NCBI GenBank assembly: GCA_963842575.1
Contig: CAWJGS010000001.1
Span: forward strand, 124,001-188,000
Source: JACDER01 sp963842575
Lineage (GTDB): Bacteria; Actinomycetota; Thermoleophilia; Gaiellales; Gaiellaceae
Direction: 5' to 3'
DNA length: 64,000 nucleotides
Position numbers and translations under genes: made by a program. Positions 18,647 through 29,449 of this stretch are shown piece after piece. The notes under the pieces are model-generated. The model had not been told where the DNA came from. It saw nothing but the letters and a program-made list of their open reading frames with translations, and did no database searches. How positions within the stretch are numbered: the stretch's first letter is position 1; every line of letters begins with the position of its first letter.

Positions 18647-21600
18647 CTAGGAAGCTGCGGCAGCCCAATCGAGAAGAGCATCGATCCCGCCCCGCGCCGA
18701 CCTATAGCCCATCGACGCAAACAGGTCGCGAGCCTCGTCGAGCGGCTCCTTCGCTCCGCGCTTCCCGAGTGCCGCCAGGCAGCGTCCCTCGCCGAACAGG
18801 GCGTACGCATGCTCGGGAACGTTGCCGAACTCGCGCCAGCCTTCTGCCGCCTCGGCATAGAGGGTGACCGCACCTTGATGGTCCCCGGAAACCTCGGCGA
18901 CGTGGGCGTGGCCGGCGCAGAGACCATGGCCGGCCAGCGGCGTTTGTGCCTCGACGTTCTCGACCAACCGGTTTGCAAGCTCTGGTTCTCGGAGTCCGAG
19001 TGCCACGCGCAGGAGCTGTGGCAAGAGCGCGGCGTAGAGGGCGTCGCTGCGACCGCCCCGAAACTCGTCGAGCTCGACCAGGAGGCTCTTCGCCTCTGCG
19101 AATCTCTCCTGCGCGAGCAGCAGCTGCGCAGACGAGGCGAACGCGGCCGCGATCAACGGCAGGGTGTCGGTCTCACGGGCCATCGCGGCCAGGTTCCCGG
19201 CGACCGCGCGATCGTTCTGACCCTCGCCACGCTCCACGAGCAGGCGAACCTGGACCGAGCGGGCCTCGATCAGGTCGGGGAGCATGCCCGCTTTCTCGGC
19301 CCACTCGACGACCGGCCCGGCCTCGTCGAGCGCCTGCTCGGAAAGCCCGCACTCCGTGAGGAGGGTCAAGCCGACGCCCGTGATCGCAAAGGCGAACTCG
19401 GTGATTCCGCGCCGCTTGCAGAAAGCGATCCCCTCGCGGGACGTGGCCAGCGCGGCCCGCGGCCCCTCGTGCAACCACGTGTCGACTGAGAGGTTGTTGT
19501 AGAGCACGGCGGCCTCGCGGCCCTTGCCCTGCTCGATCGATAAGTCGAGCGCTCGGCGCATGTCGTCGATCCCCTGCAGTTCGCCCAGAGCTGCGCGCGA
19601 GGAACCGAGGAAGCCGAGCGCGCGCGCCGGCTCGGCCAGCCCGAGCTCGGCGGCGAGCGCGAGCGCCCGCTCCGCCGCCGCGATTGCCTCCGGGAAAGCG
19701 TGGTCGAGCTCGCGCCTCCCGGCGAGCTGGGCGTAGGCGGCGACATGCTCGGGCCCCGGCGGCTGCGTCTCGAGCAGGGCCAGCGCTTCGGTGATGGCGT
19801 CCTCGCGGTGGGGATCGCCGAGACGTCCGAGGACGAGTGCCAGCTCGGTCAGCGTCCGCCCCGCGGGCACGCTCTCACCCGCCGCGCGATACGCGTCGAG
19901 CGCTTCCTCGAGGGCTGATCTCGCTTCCTGCAGGCGACCCTGCTGGATGGCAGCCTGCGCCCAGCGCTCGAGCAGGCCAGGCCGCTCCTGGTGACCGGCA
20001 GGGGCCAGCTCCAGCGCACGCGCCAGGCTCGCTTCCGCGCTTGCGACGTCGAGTGCGAGCGCCTGCTCACCGGCCAGCGCCAGGTACCGGCGCGCGGATG
20101 CCTCCAACCCCTCTACATCCCGGTCCTGGTCCGGCGGCACGACCGAGCTCGAGCGCATGCACGTAGTGATGGGCGAGCACGTCGGCCACGTCTTCGGTCC
20201 GTCCCGCGGCCTTCCGCTCGATCCACGCGGCAGCCAGCTGGTGCCTCGTCGCGCGGTCGGCGCGCGGAATCTGAGCGTGGCAGACATCCCTGACGAGGGC
20301 GTGCTTGAATCGGTACTCGGCTTCCCCTTCCATCGAGGACGGGCTTGCGGTGAGGACGAGCTCCCGACGGGACAGGTCGTCCAGGGACACCTCGACCTGG
20401 GACTCGTCCCGCACGCCCATCTCGAAGATCGCGCCGGCCCAGAAGACCTTGCCGACCACGGATGCGTCCTGCAGCACGGTCTTTCGCTCGACGGGGAGCA
20501 GGTCGAGACGGGAGGCGATCAGCGCTTGCACGCTCTCGGGAAACGGGACGTCGCCGACCTGATCGGACGACAGGCCCCGATCCGCGAGCAGGCGAACGAA
20601 CTCCTCGGCATACAACGGGTTGCCGGCCGTAGGCTCGAGCAACGCGCCCTGCGTATCGGCGGGCAGCGTCTCGCGCTCGAGCAGAGCGGAGATGAGGCGT
20701 GAGGTCGCCTCGTCCGAGAGCGGGCCGAGGTCGATTCGCTCGGCGTTTCTCACCTTGGCACCGAACTGTGGGTGATGCTCGTACAGCTCCGGGCGGGTCG
20801 TGCAGAGCAAGAACATCGCGCTCGCCCGCCGGCGAGTCGGCCAGATACTCGAGAAACCCTAGGAGCGCGTCATTCGCCCATTGCAAGTCTTCGAACACGA
20901 GCACCGTCTTGCGGCTCGATGCCCAGAGCTCCAGCAGCCGGCGCCACGCCGTGAACGACTCTTCCTGCGAGACCGGCTCTCCTCGAGCACCCACCAGGGG
21001 CGCCGATCGCGCGCGCAACCAGGGCCGGTCGGGGTCGTCCCTGGGCAGTGTCGCCTCCAGCTTCGCTGCTGCCTCCTCTGGCGAGTCCGATTCCCAAATG
21101 CCGGCCTCCGCCTTGACGATCTCGCCCAGCGCCCAGAAGGCGTTCCTCTCTCCGTAGGGCAGACAGCGGCCCTGTCGCCAACGCACGAGCTCCGGCTGCG
21201 AATCGATGAACTCGCCGAGCTCCGAGACCAGCCGGCTCTTGCCGATGCCCGGCTCGCCGACAACCGTCACCAGTCGCGGCGTCCGCTCCGCGACCGCCGT
21301 CACATAAGCGTTCCGAAGCCGCGTCAGCTCCGGCTCTCGGCCGATCAGTGGCGTCGCGTGCTCGGCGCTGAGGCCCGTGCCGAAGCGGGCGCGGGCCGCG
21401 AGCGGACGCCAGATCTCGAGCGCTTCCGCCTTCCCCTTGACCTGCGCGGACTCGAGTTGCTCGTATTCGAACGCGCGTTTCGTGAGCCGGTAGGTGGCTT
21501 CGCCGACCGCGATTCCGCCGACCGGGGCGACCGACTGGAGTCGCGCCGCCGTGTTCACGACGTCTCCGGTGACGATGCCCTCGCCGCGGTCCGGTCGCGC

Positions 21601-22047
21601 GTCGCGATCGACCATCGCTTCGCCGGACTGGATTCCAATCCTCACACGCAGCTCGAGGTTGGGCTGGGCTGCGTTCAGCTCCCCGATCGCATCCAGGATC
21701 CGTAGTCCCGCCCTGACCGCCCGCTCGGCGTCGTCCTCGTGGGCGAGCGGCGCTCCAAACACTGCCATCACCGCATCGCCGACGAATTTCTCCACCGTCC
21801 CCCCGTAACGCTCGAGCTCTTGGCGCAGCCGCTGGTGGTAGGGGCGGATCCGCGCCCGTACGTCCTCCGGGTCGGCGGCGTCCGAGGAGGCCGTGAAGCC
21901 GACCAGGTCGCAGAAGAGCACCGCGACGACCTTGCGCTCCTCATGGACGGACGCGCCCGGCCGTTCAGCGAGCGGAGCAGTGCAGAACGGGCAAAAGGGA
22001 AGGTCCCGGGCGGGCAGTTCCTTGCCGCAAGACGGGCAGGTCGTCAC
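18647..22047 (-). CDS. class III nucleotide cyclase - ATPase - TPR regulator (two frameshifts)
   Basis: About 1130 residues if two breaks are repaired. Domains: zinc ribbon CPSCGKELPARDLPFCPFC (residues 4-22); class III cyclase with both metal Asp residues (VLFCDLVGFTA and EKFVGDAVMAVFGAP) and the NTAAR transition-state motif; a STAND/AAA ATPase with Walker A GEPGIGKSRLV and VFEDLQWAND; then a long TPR-like helical region to LLDWAAAAS. Frame breaks lie near 20822 and near 20145. This architecture is common in Actinobacteria and thought to be signal-dependent; the output partner is not known and no DNA-binding domain is seen. The start at 22047 gives the zinc ribbon at once. Confidence 0.85.
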
Positions 22048-22123
22048 CGAGCGAGTCTAAGGACAGCGTGGCTCGCGAATGGGCGCAACATCGGCGCAAA
22101 GGGGGCCCCACCGGATGAGCCGA

Positions 22124-22904
22124 TCACAGCCGCTGGACGCGAAGCACGCAGGTCAGCAGCGGGAGGGTGAACTCGCCGCCGAGCGGTCTCCGGCCTGCTC
22201 GCGAGGAAAGCGCGGATCCGGCCCAGCGCGGCCCCTTGTTCCTCTTTTGGCATGACCAGCATTGCCGCCTTCGTCGCGAGCGTCGCGACGAGGGAGTCGG
22301 CCGTCCGGCGCTGCCCATGCGGAAACTCGGCCTGCTCCGGCGAGCCGAACTGGAAGGCCACGCCAGCCTTCGGTAGGTGCGTGCCGGCCGTCTCAGCACG
22401 CCAGCTCGCGAACACGTCACGAGGGCCGATTGCGGCGCTCCCGCTGACTCGCGCGAGCCCGGCAACCCAGTCGACCCGGTCGTCGAAGACGTTCCACAAG
22501 CCGGCAAGGATGCCGCCTGGTGCGAGGACTCTGGCTATCTCTGGTCCTGCGACGTCCATGTCGAACCAGTGCATGGCGTTGCCGGCCAGCACGGCGTCGA
22601 CCGACGCGTCCGGCAGCGGTATCGCCTCGGCACTACCCGGCAGGGCACGGACACCCGGCAGTCCGCGGCGCAACTCGGTCAGCATCGCCGGGTCGGGCTC
22701 GACCGCGATGACTTCGGCGCCCAGCGCAACGAGCGTGGCGGTTAGCTTGCCGGTTCCGGCACCGAGGTCGAGCACTCGCGGGCCGGGCGCGCGTTCGAGC
22801 GTCCACCGCACCGCGGCCTGCGCGTAGTCGGGGCGGTGCTCGGCGTATGCGACGGCCGCGGTGCCGAACGACGAGCTGAGAAGTAGCCGCTCTTCCTGGT
22901 CCAC
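22124..22904 (-). CDS. class I SAM-dependent methyltransferase (frameshift near 3' end)
   Basis: About 260 residues after repair. The SAM site is VLDLGAGTGKLTATLV (motif I), followed by AVEPDPAML and the methyltransferase-11 segments DAVLAGNAMHWFD and RVLAPGGILAGLWN. It is similar to small-molecule methyltransferases annotated as UbiE-like; the substrate cannot be told. Near 22190 the frame shifts to finish as GEFTLPLLTCVLRVQRL; without the shift it would run into the cyclase start. It is transcribed in the same direction as the cyclase gene. Confidence 0.8.
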
Positions 22905-22980
22905 GCGATCACCCTAAATTGACAGATGAGTTCTGCCGCGCCGGCCGGTCTCAACCCATAAGCGAACGGAAGGAGACGAG

Positions 22981-23556
22981 ATGCGCAAGGTGATCGTGAA
23001 TGAGTTCCTCGCGCTCGACGGGACCGCTCAGGCCCCCGGCGGCCCGGACGAAGACACCTCCGGCGGCTTCCAGCACGGGGGCTGGCAGATGCAGTACGGA
23101 ACCGGGAGCGGCGTGGAGAACCTCATCGACGAGGCCGGTGGCTTCCTGCTCGGCCGGCGCACGTACGAGATCTTCGCCGGCTACTGGCCAAACGCGCCCG
23201 AGCACGTGCAGGACATCGCCGTTCCCATGAACGCGAAGCCGAAGCACGTTGCGTCGAGGACGCTCACGGGCCCGCTGGGGTGGCAGAACTCGAGCGTGCT
23301 GCCCGGGCCACTCCCCGAGGCGCTTGCCGCACTCAAGGAGGAAGACGGCGGCGACCTGCTCGTGATCGGCAGCACCGTGCTCGTGCAATCGTTGATCCAG
23401 CACGGCCTCGTCGACGAGCTCCGCCTCATGATCAGTCCAGTCTTGGTCGGCGGTGGGAAGCGGATCTTCCCGGACGACGGTGCGCTTCGGCCGCTACGGC
23501 TCGTCGATCACGAGGTGAGCGCAGGATCGATCATCGCGACCTACGCACCGGCCTAG
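22981..23556 (+). CDS. RibD C-terminal-like (dihydrofolate-reductase fold) protein
   Basis: A 191-residue protein of the YyaP/YwjB type: start MRKVIVNEFLALDGTAQAPGG, the NADPH-fold segment GGFLLGRRTYEIFAGYWP, LLVIGSTVLVQSLIQHGLVDEL and LMISPVLVGGGKRIFPD. Such proteins have the riboflavin reductase/DHFR fold; the physiological substrate is generally unknown. A good ribosome site, GGAAGGAGA, lies just before the ATG. It diverges from the methyltransferase gene with 76 bases between. Confidence 0.88.
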   Translation: MRKVIVNEFLALDGTAQAPGGPDEDTSGGFQHGGWQMQYGTGSGVENLIDEAGGFLLGRRTYEIFAGYWPNAPEHVQDIAVPMNAKPKHVASRTLTGPLGWQNSSVLPGPLPEALAALKEEDGGDLLVIGSTVLVQSLIQHGLVDELRLMISPVLVGGGKRIFPDDGALRPLRLVDHEVSAGSIIATYAPA

Positions 23557-23578
23557 TCAGCCCGCGGCCGCGTTACTG

Positions 23579-24502
23579 CTAGATCGTCTCCGCGCGCAGT
23601 TGGCGGAGCGCCCGTGCGATCCCCTGGCCTCCCTTCAGCACGGGTTCGAACAGGTCGCCGTGCCGCTCGACCCGCTCGAGCGCCTCGCGCATGCCGAAGT
23701 CTCGCGGCCGGACTTTCTCGCCGAGCTCCTCCCAGTGCAGCGGCGTCGAGACCGGCGCCCCCGGCTTCGGGCGCACCGAGTAGGCGGACGCGATCGTCTT
23801 GCCGTGCCCGTTCTGGCGGTGGTCGACGAGCACGCCGCGCCGCTTCTTCTTCAACCACTCCGTGGTGACCAGCCCCGGGTTCTCGGCCTCCAGCCGGCGA
23901 GAGACGCGCTCGGCGAGCTCGTACGTGTCTTTGTAGGAGGAGCGCCGCGTGATCGGCACCAGCACGTGGATCCCGTCTGCGCCGCTCGTCTTCACATACG
24001 AGCGGAGCTCGAGCCGCTCCAGTGCCTCACGCACGAGGTGCGCGACGCGGATCGCCTGGACGAAGCCGTTCCGCGACTCGGGCGGGTCGAGGTCGAAGAC
24101 GACGTAGTCGGGCCGCTCGGGCTTGTCGACGCGCGAGTACCAGGCGTTCATGTCGATGCAGTTCATCTGCACCATCCAGACGAGCGCGGCGGGCTCGTTC
24201 ACGAGCGTGAAGTCGACGAGCCGCGATTCACCCGCTCGCGGCCAGGTGAGGAAGCGGCGCGTGGGAATCCATGGGGGCTTTCCCTTAGGCGCCTGCTTGT
24301 GAAAGTACGCCTGGCCGCGAATCCCGTGGGGATAGCGCTTGAGCGTGAACGGCCGGCCGCGCAGGTGCGGGACGATCGCGTCGCCGATGTTCATGTAGTA
24401 CTCGGCGAGATCGCGCTTGGTCACGCCGTCGCCGGGAAAGAGGATGCGTTCCGGATGCGTGAGCCGGACGCTTCGGCGGCCGATCTGGATGTGGTCGGTC
24501 AT
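23579..24502 (-). CDS. stand-alone LigD-type polymerase/primase domain
   Basis: The protein has 307 residues and corresponds to the archaeo-eukaryotic primase-like polymerase domain of LigD, which fills gaps with ribonucleotides in bacterial end joining. Visible motifs are VTKRDLAEYYMNIGDAIVPHL, the catalytic FDLDPPE, SGADGIHVLVPI, and DHRQNGHGKTIASAYSVRP. The ligase and nuclease domains of full LigD are absent, and no Ku or ligase gene lies in the window. Such split PolDom genes are known in Actinobacteria. It ends 23 bases from the convergent RibD-like gene. Confidence 0.93.
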   Translation of the reverse strand: MTDHIQIGRRSVRLTHPERILFPGDGVTKRDLAEYYMNIGDAIVPHLRGRPFTLKRYPHGIRGQAYFHKQAPKGKPPWIPTRRFLTWPRAGESRLVDFTLVNEPAALVWMVQMNCIDMNAWYSRVDKPERPDYVVFDLDPPESRNGFVQAIRVAHLVREALERLELRSYVKTSGADGIHVLVPITRRSSYKDTYELAERVSRRLEAENPGLVTTEWLKKKRRGVLVDHRQNGHGKTIASAYSVRPKPGAPVSTPLHWEELGEKVRPRDFGMREALERVERHGDLFEPVLKGGQGIARALRQLRAETI

Positions 24503-24540
24503 CGCGAAAGAGGGCGAGCGGATTTTCGGTGGCTAATCCC

Positions 24541-27500
24541 TCACTTGCGCACATTCGTGATCGTGCAGGCCTCGACGTCGCCGGCGGCGACCGAGACGGA
24601 GATGCTGGTGCCGGGCCCTGACTTGTGCGGACTGCCGTTCTTCGTACAGGCGATCGAGCTCGTGTAGTTGGAGAGACTCGTCCCGCTCGCGGCCGACTCG
24701 CTGACCGTGTAGCTGCCCGGAGTCACCAACGTCGAGCCGGAGCCGCCGTTGCCCGCGCTCGACTTGACCATGGTCGAGCCGACCAGGAGGTTGAAGCGTC
24801 CGGGGTCGCTCGTCGGCGAGAGCGACTTCGTGACGGTGATCTTCGCCTTGCGCACGTTCGTGAAGGTGCAGTTGAGCACGTCGGCGGGCGAGACCGACAC
24901 CGTCAGGCTCGTTCCGTTCCCGGACGGCCCGGAGCCGCCGTTCCTCGTGCAGGCGATCGAGCTCGTGTAGTTGGAGAGCGTCGTCCCGCTCGCCGCAGTC
25001 TCCTTCAACGTGTACGAGGTGGGGGCGAACGAGCTCGAGCCGGAACCGCCGTTTCCGACGCCGGAGGCGAGCGTCTCGTCCCGGCGATCAGGTTGAACTT
25101 GCCGGTGTCGCTCGTCGGCGAGAGCGACTTGCGCAGCGTGATCGTTGCCTTGCGCTTGTTCGTGATCGTGCAGACCTCCACGTCGTCGCCGGCGACCGTG
25201 ACCGCGATGCTCGTGCCGGTGCCGGAGACGTCGGCTTGACCGTTCTTCGTGCAGGCGATCGTCGTGACGTAGTTGGCGAGGCTGCCGCTCGACGCGTTCT
25301 CCTTGACGGTGAACGTGCCCGGCGCGACCGTGGTCGTCCCCGAGCCGCCGTTGGCGGCCGCCGAGGCGACGACCGTCGAGCCGACCAGCAGGTGAACCGT
25401 CCGGAGTCCGCCGTCGGCACGAGCGTCTTCTTGACCGTGATCTTCGCCGCGAGCGGCACCTGGTCGAACTCGACGTCCTCGGTGTGGACGCTGGTGCCGT
25501 TCGACTCGTTCGGCTTGAACACGGCGTTCTCCTCGAGCCCGCTCGTGAGCACGCCGGGTGAGTTGCACGCGATCTGCTTCGCGCGGGCGCCGCTCTCGGC
25601 GCCGGCGGTCGCCGAGCTGCCGTCGCTCCCGAGCGTGCCGTAGACGATCTCGAACTTCGTCGCGTTCTCGTGCAGCCGGACCTCGAAGTGGACCTCGGTG
25701 GTGCTGTTGAAGAGCTGAGCGTCCTCGCGGAGCGTGAAGACGCGGATCGGCGCCGTCCCCGTCGCGGTCGAGAACCAGCCGAAGCCGGTGTTCAGGGTCG
25801 TGAGATCGTCCCAGAAGGGCGCGATCTTCGGCACGCCGTCGTTCGAGGGCAGGCACGGGTTCGTGAAGGCGGTAGTCGCGGCACCGAAGCCGATCACCCC
25901 GTTCGAGGAGACGTTCACGGTCGTGTAGGAGGTGCCGTAGAACGTGAACCGGGAACGGCAGAGCGAGAGCGGTCGAGCAATCGTCGCAGTGGGTCCCGAC
26001 GTCGGTACCTCCGGACCCGATCGTCCCCGTCGTCGCCGTGAAGTCGTAGTTCCCGGGCGGCCCCGTGATCTTGTTCCGGCCGTCGGTCCAGGTGATCAGC
26101 AAGCGGTTGCTCAGCGCGCCGTTGACGTCCGAGGTGGTGACGTTGTAGTCGCCGGCGAAGAACGGGTTGACGTTCGGGTCGTTCTGGACCGGCTCGTCGA
26201 TCAGGACATCGCTCAGCCGCCGACTGGCCGTCCAGGTCGCCCCGCCGTCGTGCGACTTCCTGAGGAAGATCTCGTAGTTGTTGCCGTCGGTCGTGTGCTC
26301 GCGGCTGTAGTACCAGATCGCGAGGTCGTCGTAGCCGTTCGAGACGGCCTGCGAGAACCACTGCTCGTGCGGCGCGGTCGAGATCGCGATCGGGGCCGAC
26401 CAGGTCGCCCCGTTGTCGATCGAGCGGACGGCGTAGACGTCGCCCGTGTCGCCGCTTCCGCCGGCCTGGTAGTAGGGGTAGACGATCGTGTTCGGGCCGC
26501 CCGGGACGGGGTTCCCCCAGCCCATCGCCCGCCAGATGTGGTGGAAGCCCGCGAAGTAGCCGATGACGGTATCCCCGGCCGCCGGGAACGGGGCTCCCAT
26601 CGGGATCGGCGCGCTCCAGGTCAGGCCACCGTCCTGCGAGCGGAAGAAGTAGTTCGTCCTCGGGTTGCAGCCCGCCGCCGCCCTCGTTCACGCCGACGAG
26701 GTCGACCTGGCCGTTTGCAGGCTGGACGGCGAGCTGCGTGTTCCGGAGGAACGTGGACGGTGTTGGAGATGATCTGCTCCGCGCTCCAGGTGACGCCGCC
26801 GTCGGTCGAGCGGCTGAAGACGAGCGCGCCGCTTCCGATCTTGAAGTCGTTCCAGCTCACGTACGTGTTCCCGTAGAAGGGGCTCGTCGGGTCGTTGTCG
26901 ACGGCGATCGAGGGCCGGTCGTCCGCTGATCCCGAGTGGACGCACGGCCGAGGAGCCCACGTCTGGCCGTTCGACGACGTCCAGGTGCCGATCCCGAGGG
27001 TTCCGCAGCCGCCGGAGACGAGATTCCCCTGCGATGAACTTCGCGAAGCGGCGGTTGTAGACGAGCAGCGGGTCACCGAAGTTCGTGCCGTGGCCCGTCG
27101 CGAACGGGTCGATGCGCGTCCACGAGTCGCCCCCGTCCGTCGAGATGGACGCGCCGGAGAGGTCGCTCGGGACGTCGCGCGAATCGTTGTAGTCGACGAC
27201 GATCGTGTTGCCCTTCGCGGCGACCATGCTCCCGCCCTGCGTGTCGTGCGGAAGGGACGTGTCCTGGGGCGAGATGACGTCGCGGTCGGTGCCGCCGACC
27301 TGGGCGGCGACCGCGAGCGAGGCTGCGGAAGCGCGGCTTTCTGCGCCGTTGTCCGGCTTCGTGCCGGCGCGGCGCAGCCCTTCACGACGAGGTACGCCCG
27401 CACGTTCGTCTGCATGTAGAGGTGCTGTGCGGAGAGCTCCGAGCACGGAACGCCGAGAACGCTCGGCGGCCCGCCGGCGCCGGCACGCCCAACCGAGCAG

Positions 27501-27556
27501 AGCAAGAGGACCGCAACGGCAGCGAGCCCCGCATGCCACGCGTTCGTTCTTGTCAT
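24541..27556 (-). CDS. large secreted Asp-box (BNR) protein with C-terminal prealbumin-like repeats (many frameshifts)
   Basis: Starting at 27556 with a signal peptide (LAAVAVLLLCSVGRAGA), the coding pieces must be joined across at least six single-base breaks (about 27370, 27030, 26745, 26655, 25936, 25393 and 25080). The first 600 residues are sialidase-like propeller repeats with S-x-D-G-G-x-T-W boxes (SRSTDGGVTWSAEQI, RKSHDGGATWTASR). A middle part (NVSSNGVIGFGAATTAF) is a beta-rich domain. The C-terminus is three units of about 100 residues with paired Cys (IACTKNG and CTITNVRKAKITVTKSL), resembling prealbumin-like stalk repeats. Likely an extracellular or surface protein; catalysis is not shown. 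At 25393 one lost A (TTCACCTG for TTCAACCTG) restores the frame. Confidence 0.65.
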
Positions 27557-27615
27557 GACATCCCTCTTTCTGCCCGCCCGTGGTCTCGCCCGGTCAGCCC
27601 AGCTCGGGACTCATC

Positions 27616-27696
27616 CTAATCGCCTCGGTCGAGCAGCGACCTCAAGTAATCCTCCACCTTGTTGAAACTGTCTTCCTGGCCGTCGGACTTGGTCAT
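27616..27696 (-). CDS. possible 26-residue peptide
   Basis: An ATG at 27696 opens MTKSDGQEDSFNKVEDYLRS and ends with TAG at 27616-27618. It is hydrophilic and helix-prone, and lies 53 bases downstream of the coiled-coil gene on the same strand. No ribosome site is seen. It may be a real small gene or the end of a broken one. Confidence 0.25.
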   Translation of the reverse strand: MTKSDGQEDSFNKVEDYLRSLLDRGD

Positions 27697-27749
27697 GTGT
27701 TGACGGCCTGTCAAAGCCGAGGTGGCGGAATCCGAGACCGCACGCGTGG

Positions 27750-27974
27750 TCAGATTGACGCTCGGAGCGCGTCCGCCGCCGCTTGCAAACGGCTACTCAC
27801 CTCGGCCAGTTCCCGTGCGGCGAGGTCAATGCGCTCCTGCTGGGTGTCCGAGCGCTCTCGCTGGTTGGCTGCGCTCTCGCGAAACTCACTGAGCTGGTTC
27901 CCCATCTCCTCTACGCTTTGCGTGAGCTTGGCCAGCTGAGCCGCAACGGACGCCAGGTCTTCCCTGTCCGTCAT
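27750..27974 (-). CDS. small coiled-coil protein
   Basis: The protein has 74 residues and is almost entirely a heptad-like helix (LASVAAQLAKLTQSVEEMGN then LSEFRESAANQRERSD and LAARELAEVSSRLQAAADAL), rich in Ala, Glu, Gln and Arg, with no Cys and no membrane span. A GGGAG box precedes the ATG by two bases. It probably oligomerises; no function can be assigned. An open frame upstream (to about 28083) is not convincing as a gene. Confidence 0.5.
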   Translation of the reverse strand: MTDREDLASVAAQLAKLTQSVEEMGNQLSEFRESAANQRERSDTQQERIDLAARELAEVSSRLQAAADALRASI

Positions 27975-28077
27975 CTCCCAACAATTCTACGACCAGTGGC
28001 GTCTCGACGCGGCCACACTCCTCGAACGCCTCGGCCACCTGGTCGCTCACGGCCGCCGCGGTAACTTCGCGCGCAGC

Positions 28078-28107
28078 GCGCACCGGGCACGTTGCGTGCC
28101 GGTGCGC
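28078..28107. terminator. 13-bp hairpin downstream of the gene at 28186
   Basis: GCGCACCGGGCACG (28078-28091) and CGTGCCGGTGCGC (28095-28107) form a 13-bp stem with one bulged G and a TTG loop. It lies about 80 bases past the stop of the minus-strand gene that ends at 28186. No T-run is seen. Confidence 0.4.
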
Positions 28108-28185
28108 GTCGGGGCCGCGGCAAGGTGGATTCGCACAACGGCCCTGTTTGGTTCATTTGCGGACGAAGCGCCCGGGCGAGCGGTT

Positions 28186-28458
28186 CTAGGCGTCGTACTG
28201 ACCGCCTAGCTCGGCCGCCTGGGGCCGACCTTTGTGCCCGGCTTCTTGAAGGATCGGCGGGACCTCCGGGTCGGAGACAAAGTTCTGCCAGCCCTCCCCA
28301 TCCCAATCGAAAAGCACCCAGACCCGGTCGTCCTCATTGGGATCGCGAAAGACGGTCGCACCTTTAGACCCGTGCTGCTTTCGCTTCTCAGCGCCCTTGG
28401 TCGAGAAGATTTTCAGGAAGCGGTCGAAATCCTCGACTTTCGTCGTTGCCAGGATCAT
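28186..28458 (-). CDS. small alpha/beta-barrel protein (monooxygenase-like)
   Basis: This 90-residue protein begins MILATTKVEDFDRFLKIFST and has VTVFRDPNEDDRVWVLFDWD-like strands (ATVFRDPNEDDRVWVLFDW). Its size and strand-helix pattern fit the dimeric alpha/beta-barrel group that includes antibiotic-biosynthesis monooxygenases, but no catalytic residue is diagnostic. It seems a single-gene unit; the next upstream gene on this strand is 120 bases away. Confidence 0.55.
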   Translation of the reverse strand: MILATTKVEDFDRFLKIFSTKGAEKRKQHGSKGATVFRDPNEDDRVWVLFDWDGEGWQNFVSDPEVPPILQEAGHKGRPQAAELGGQYDA

Positions 28459-28580
28459 CTTTCTCTCCTCTGTTGTCCTCGCCGCCGCCGCTCGACGCCG
28501 ATGGGAGGCGAGTCTATACCTCGGGCGCCGTAAGGATTCCCGAGCCGAGGAAGGTGACGACAGGAGCGGCCGGGCTGCGC

Positions 28581-29303
28581 TCAGGGGCCGGCGCCGGGTT
28601 CGCGCTGATCCGGCACACCACCGAAAGAGAGGATGGCGATGCTGATCGCCGCAACCCAGGCTGGAAAGACGAGGATGATCAGCGCGTAGAAGGAGACACT
28701 GAAGAGCAGAACGGCGGCGAGCACCCAGCTGATGAAGACGAGCCAGCGCGGTAGTCCCCTCGTCTGAAAGCCGATCGTCGAGGTGACGATCATGAACACT
28801 CCGGCGACTTTGACCGCGAACGTATACAGCAGTGAGTAGGCAAGAGCACGCGTGAGATCCACCGCCCCCGTGATCGGAGCGCTTGCGTCCTGGAATCTGA
28901 TCGCCGCGGAGAACGCACCCGCCGCCGCTGCGGCGGTGAACATCATCGCGACGAACAACACACCGCTGCCGAGGAAGACGGTGTCGAAGAATCGATCTGT
29001 CCGATGGCCGATGTGGCTCCGCGCCACCGCGAGGAACCAGATAAAGGCGATGCCGGCGAACGGGGCCAGGTAGAGCCCGACCAGATTGACGTACTTCCCG
29101 TTCCCCTCCACATAGAAGGCTCTCAGCTCTGCCGCGCCGGCTCCCGACCGCGGATGATGGCGAAGCAGAAGAATCGAGGTCAAGAAGAGAGCGCTGAACA
29201 GCAGCCCGGCCACACCGGCCGCGCGTGGCGCACGCAAACCGCGCGCGAGCGGCACAACCGGCTCCGTTTGCGTCACGGCCGCCACCGTCCCTAGTCTCGT
29301 CAC
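28581..29303 (-). CDS. integral membrane protein, about six spans
   Basis: The protein has 240 residues: a polar N-terminus of about 28 residues, then hydrophobic segments near 30-47, 76-93, 106-127, 147-172, 180-199 and 205-228. The segments YVEGNGKYVNLVGLYLAPFAG and TRGLPRWLVFISWVLA resemble those of uncharacterised actinobacterial DUF4386-like membrane proteins, though this is not certain. No catalytic motif is seen. It reads cleanly with no frame break. Confidence 0.6.
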   Translation of the reverse strand: MTRLGTVAAVTQTEPVVPLARGLRAPRAAGVAGLLFSALFLTSILLLRHHPRSGAGAAELRAFYVEGNGKYVNLVGLYLAPFAGIAFIWFLAVARSHIGHRTDRFFDTVFLGSGVLFVAMMFTAAAAAGAFSAAIRFQDASAPITGAVDLTRALAYSLLYTFAVKVAGVFMIVTSTIGFQTRGLPRWLVFISWVLAAVLLFSVSFYALIILVFPAWVAAISIAILSFGGVPDQREPGAGP

Positions 29304-29449
29304 TGCAGCGGTCGGAGCCTGCTGGGTTTAAGAGGGCCGCTAGAACCACACGCGATGGCGGCGCGGCATGAGCGCCACCTGTTGCCCTCCCGTTGCCCTC
29401 CCCAACGGGATCCCGCTTGCGACTCAGGCGTTACGAGGCGGCGTGTCTA

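Noticed and set aside
27886..28083. 65-codon minus-strand frame overlapping the coiled-coil gene start
   Set aside because: It has no ribosome site, overlaps a better frame, and its second half loses protein-like character.
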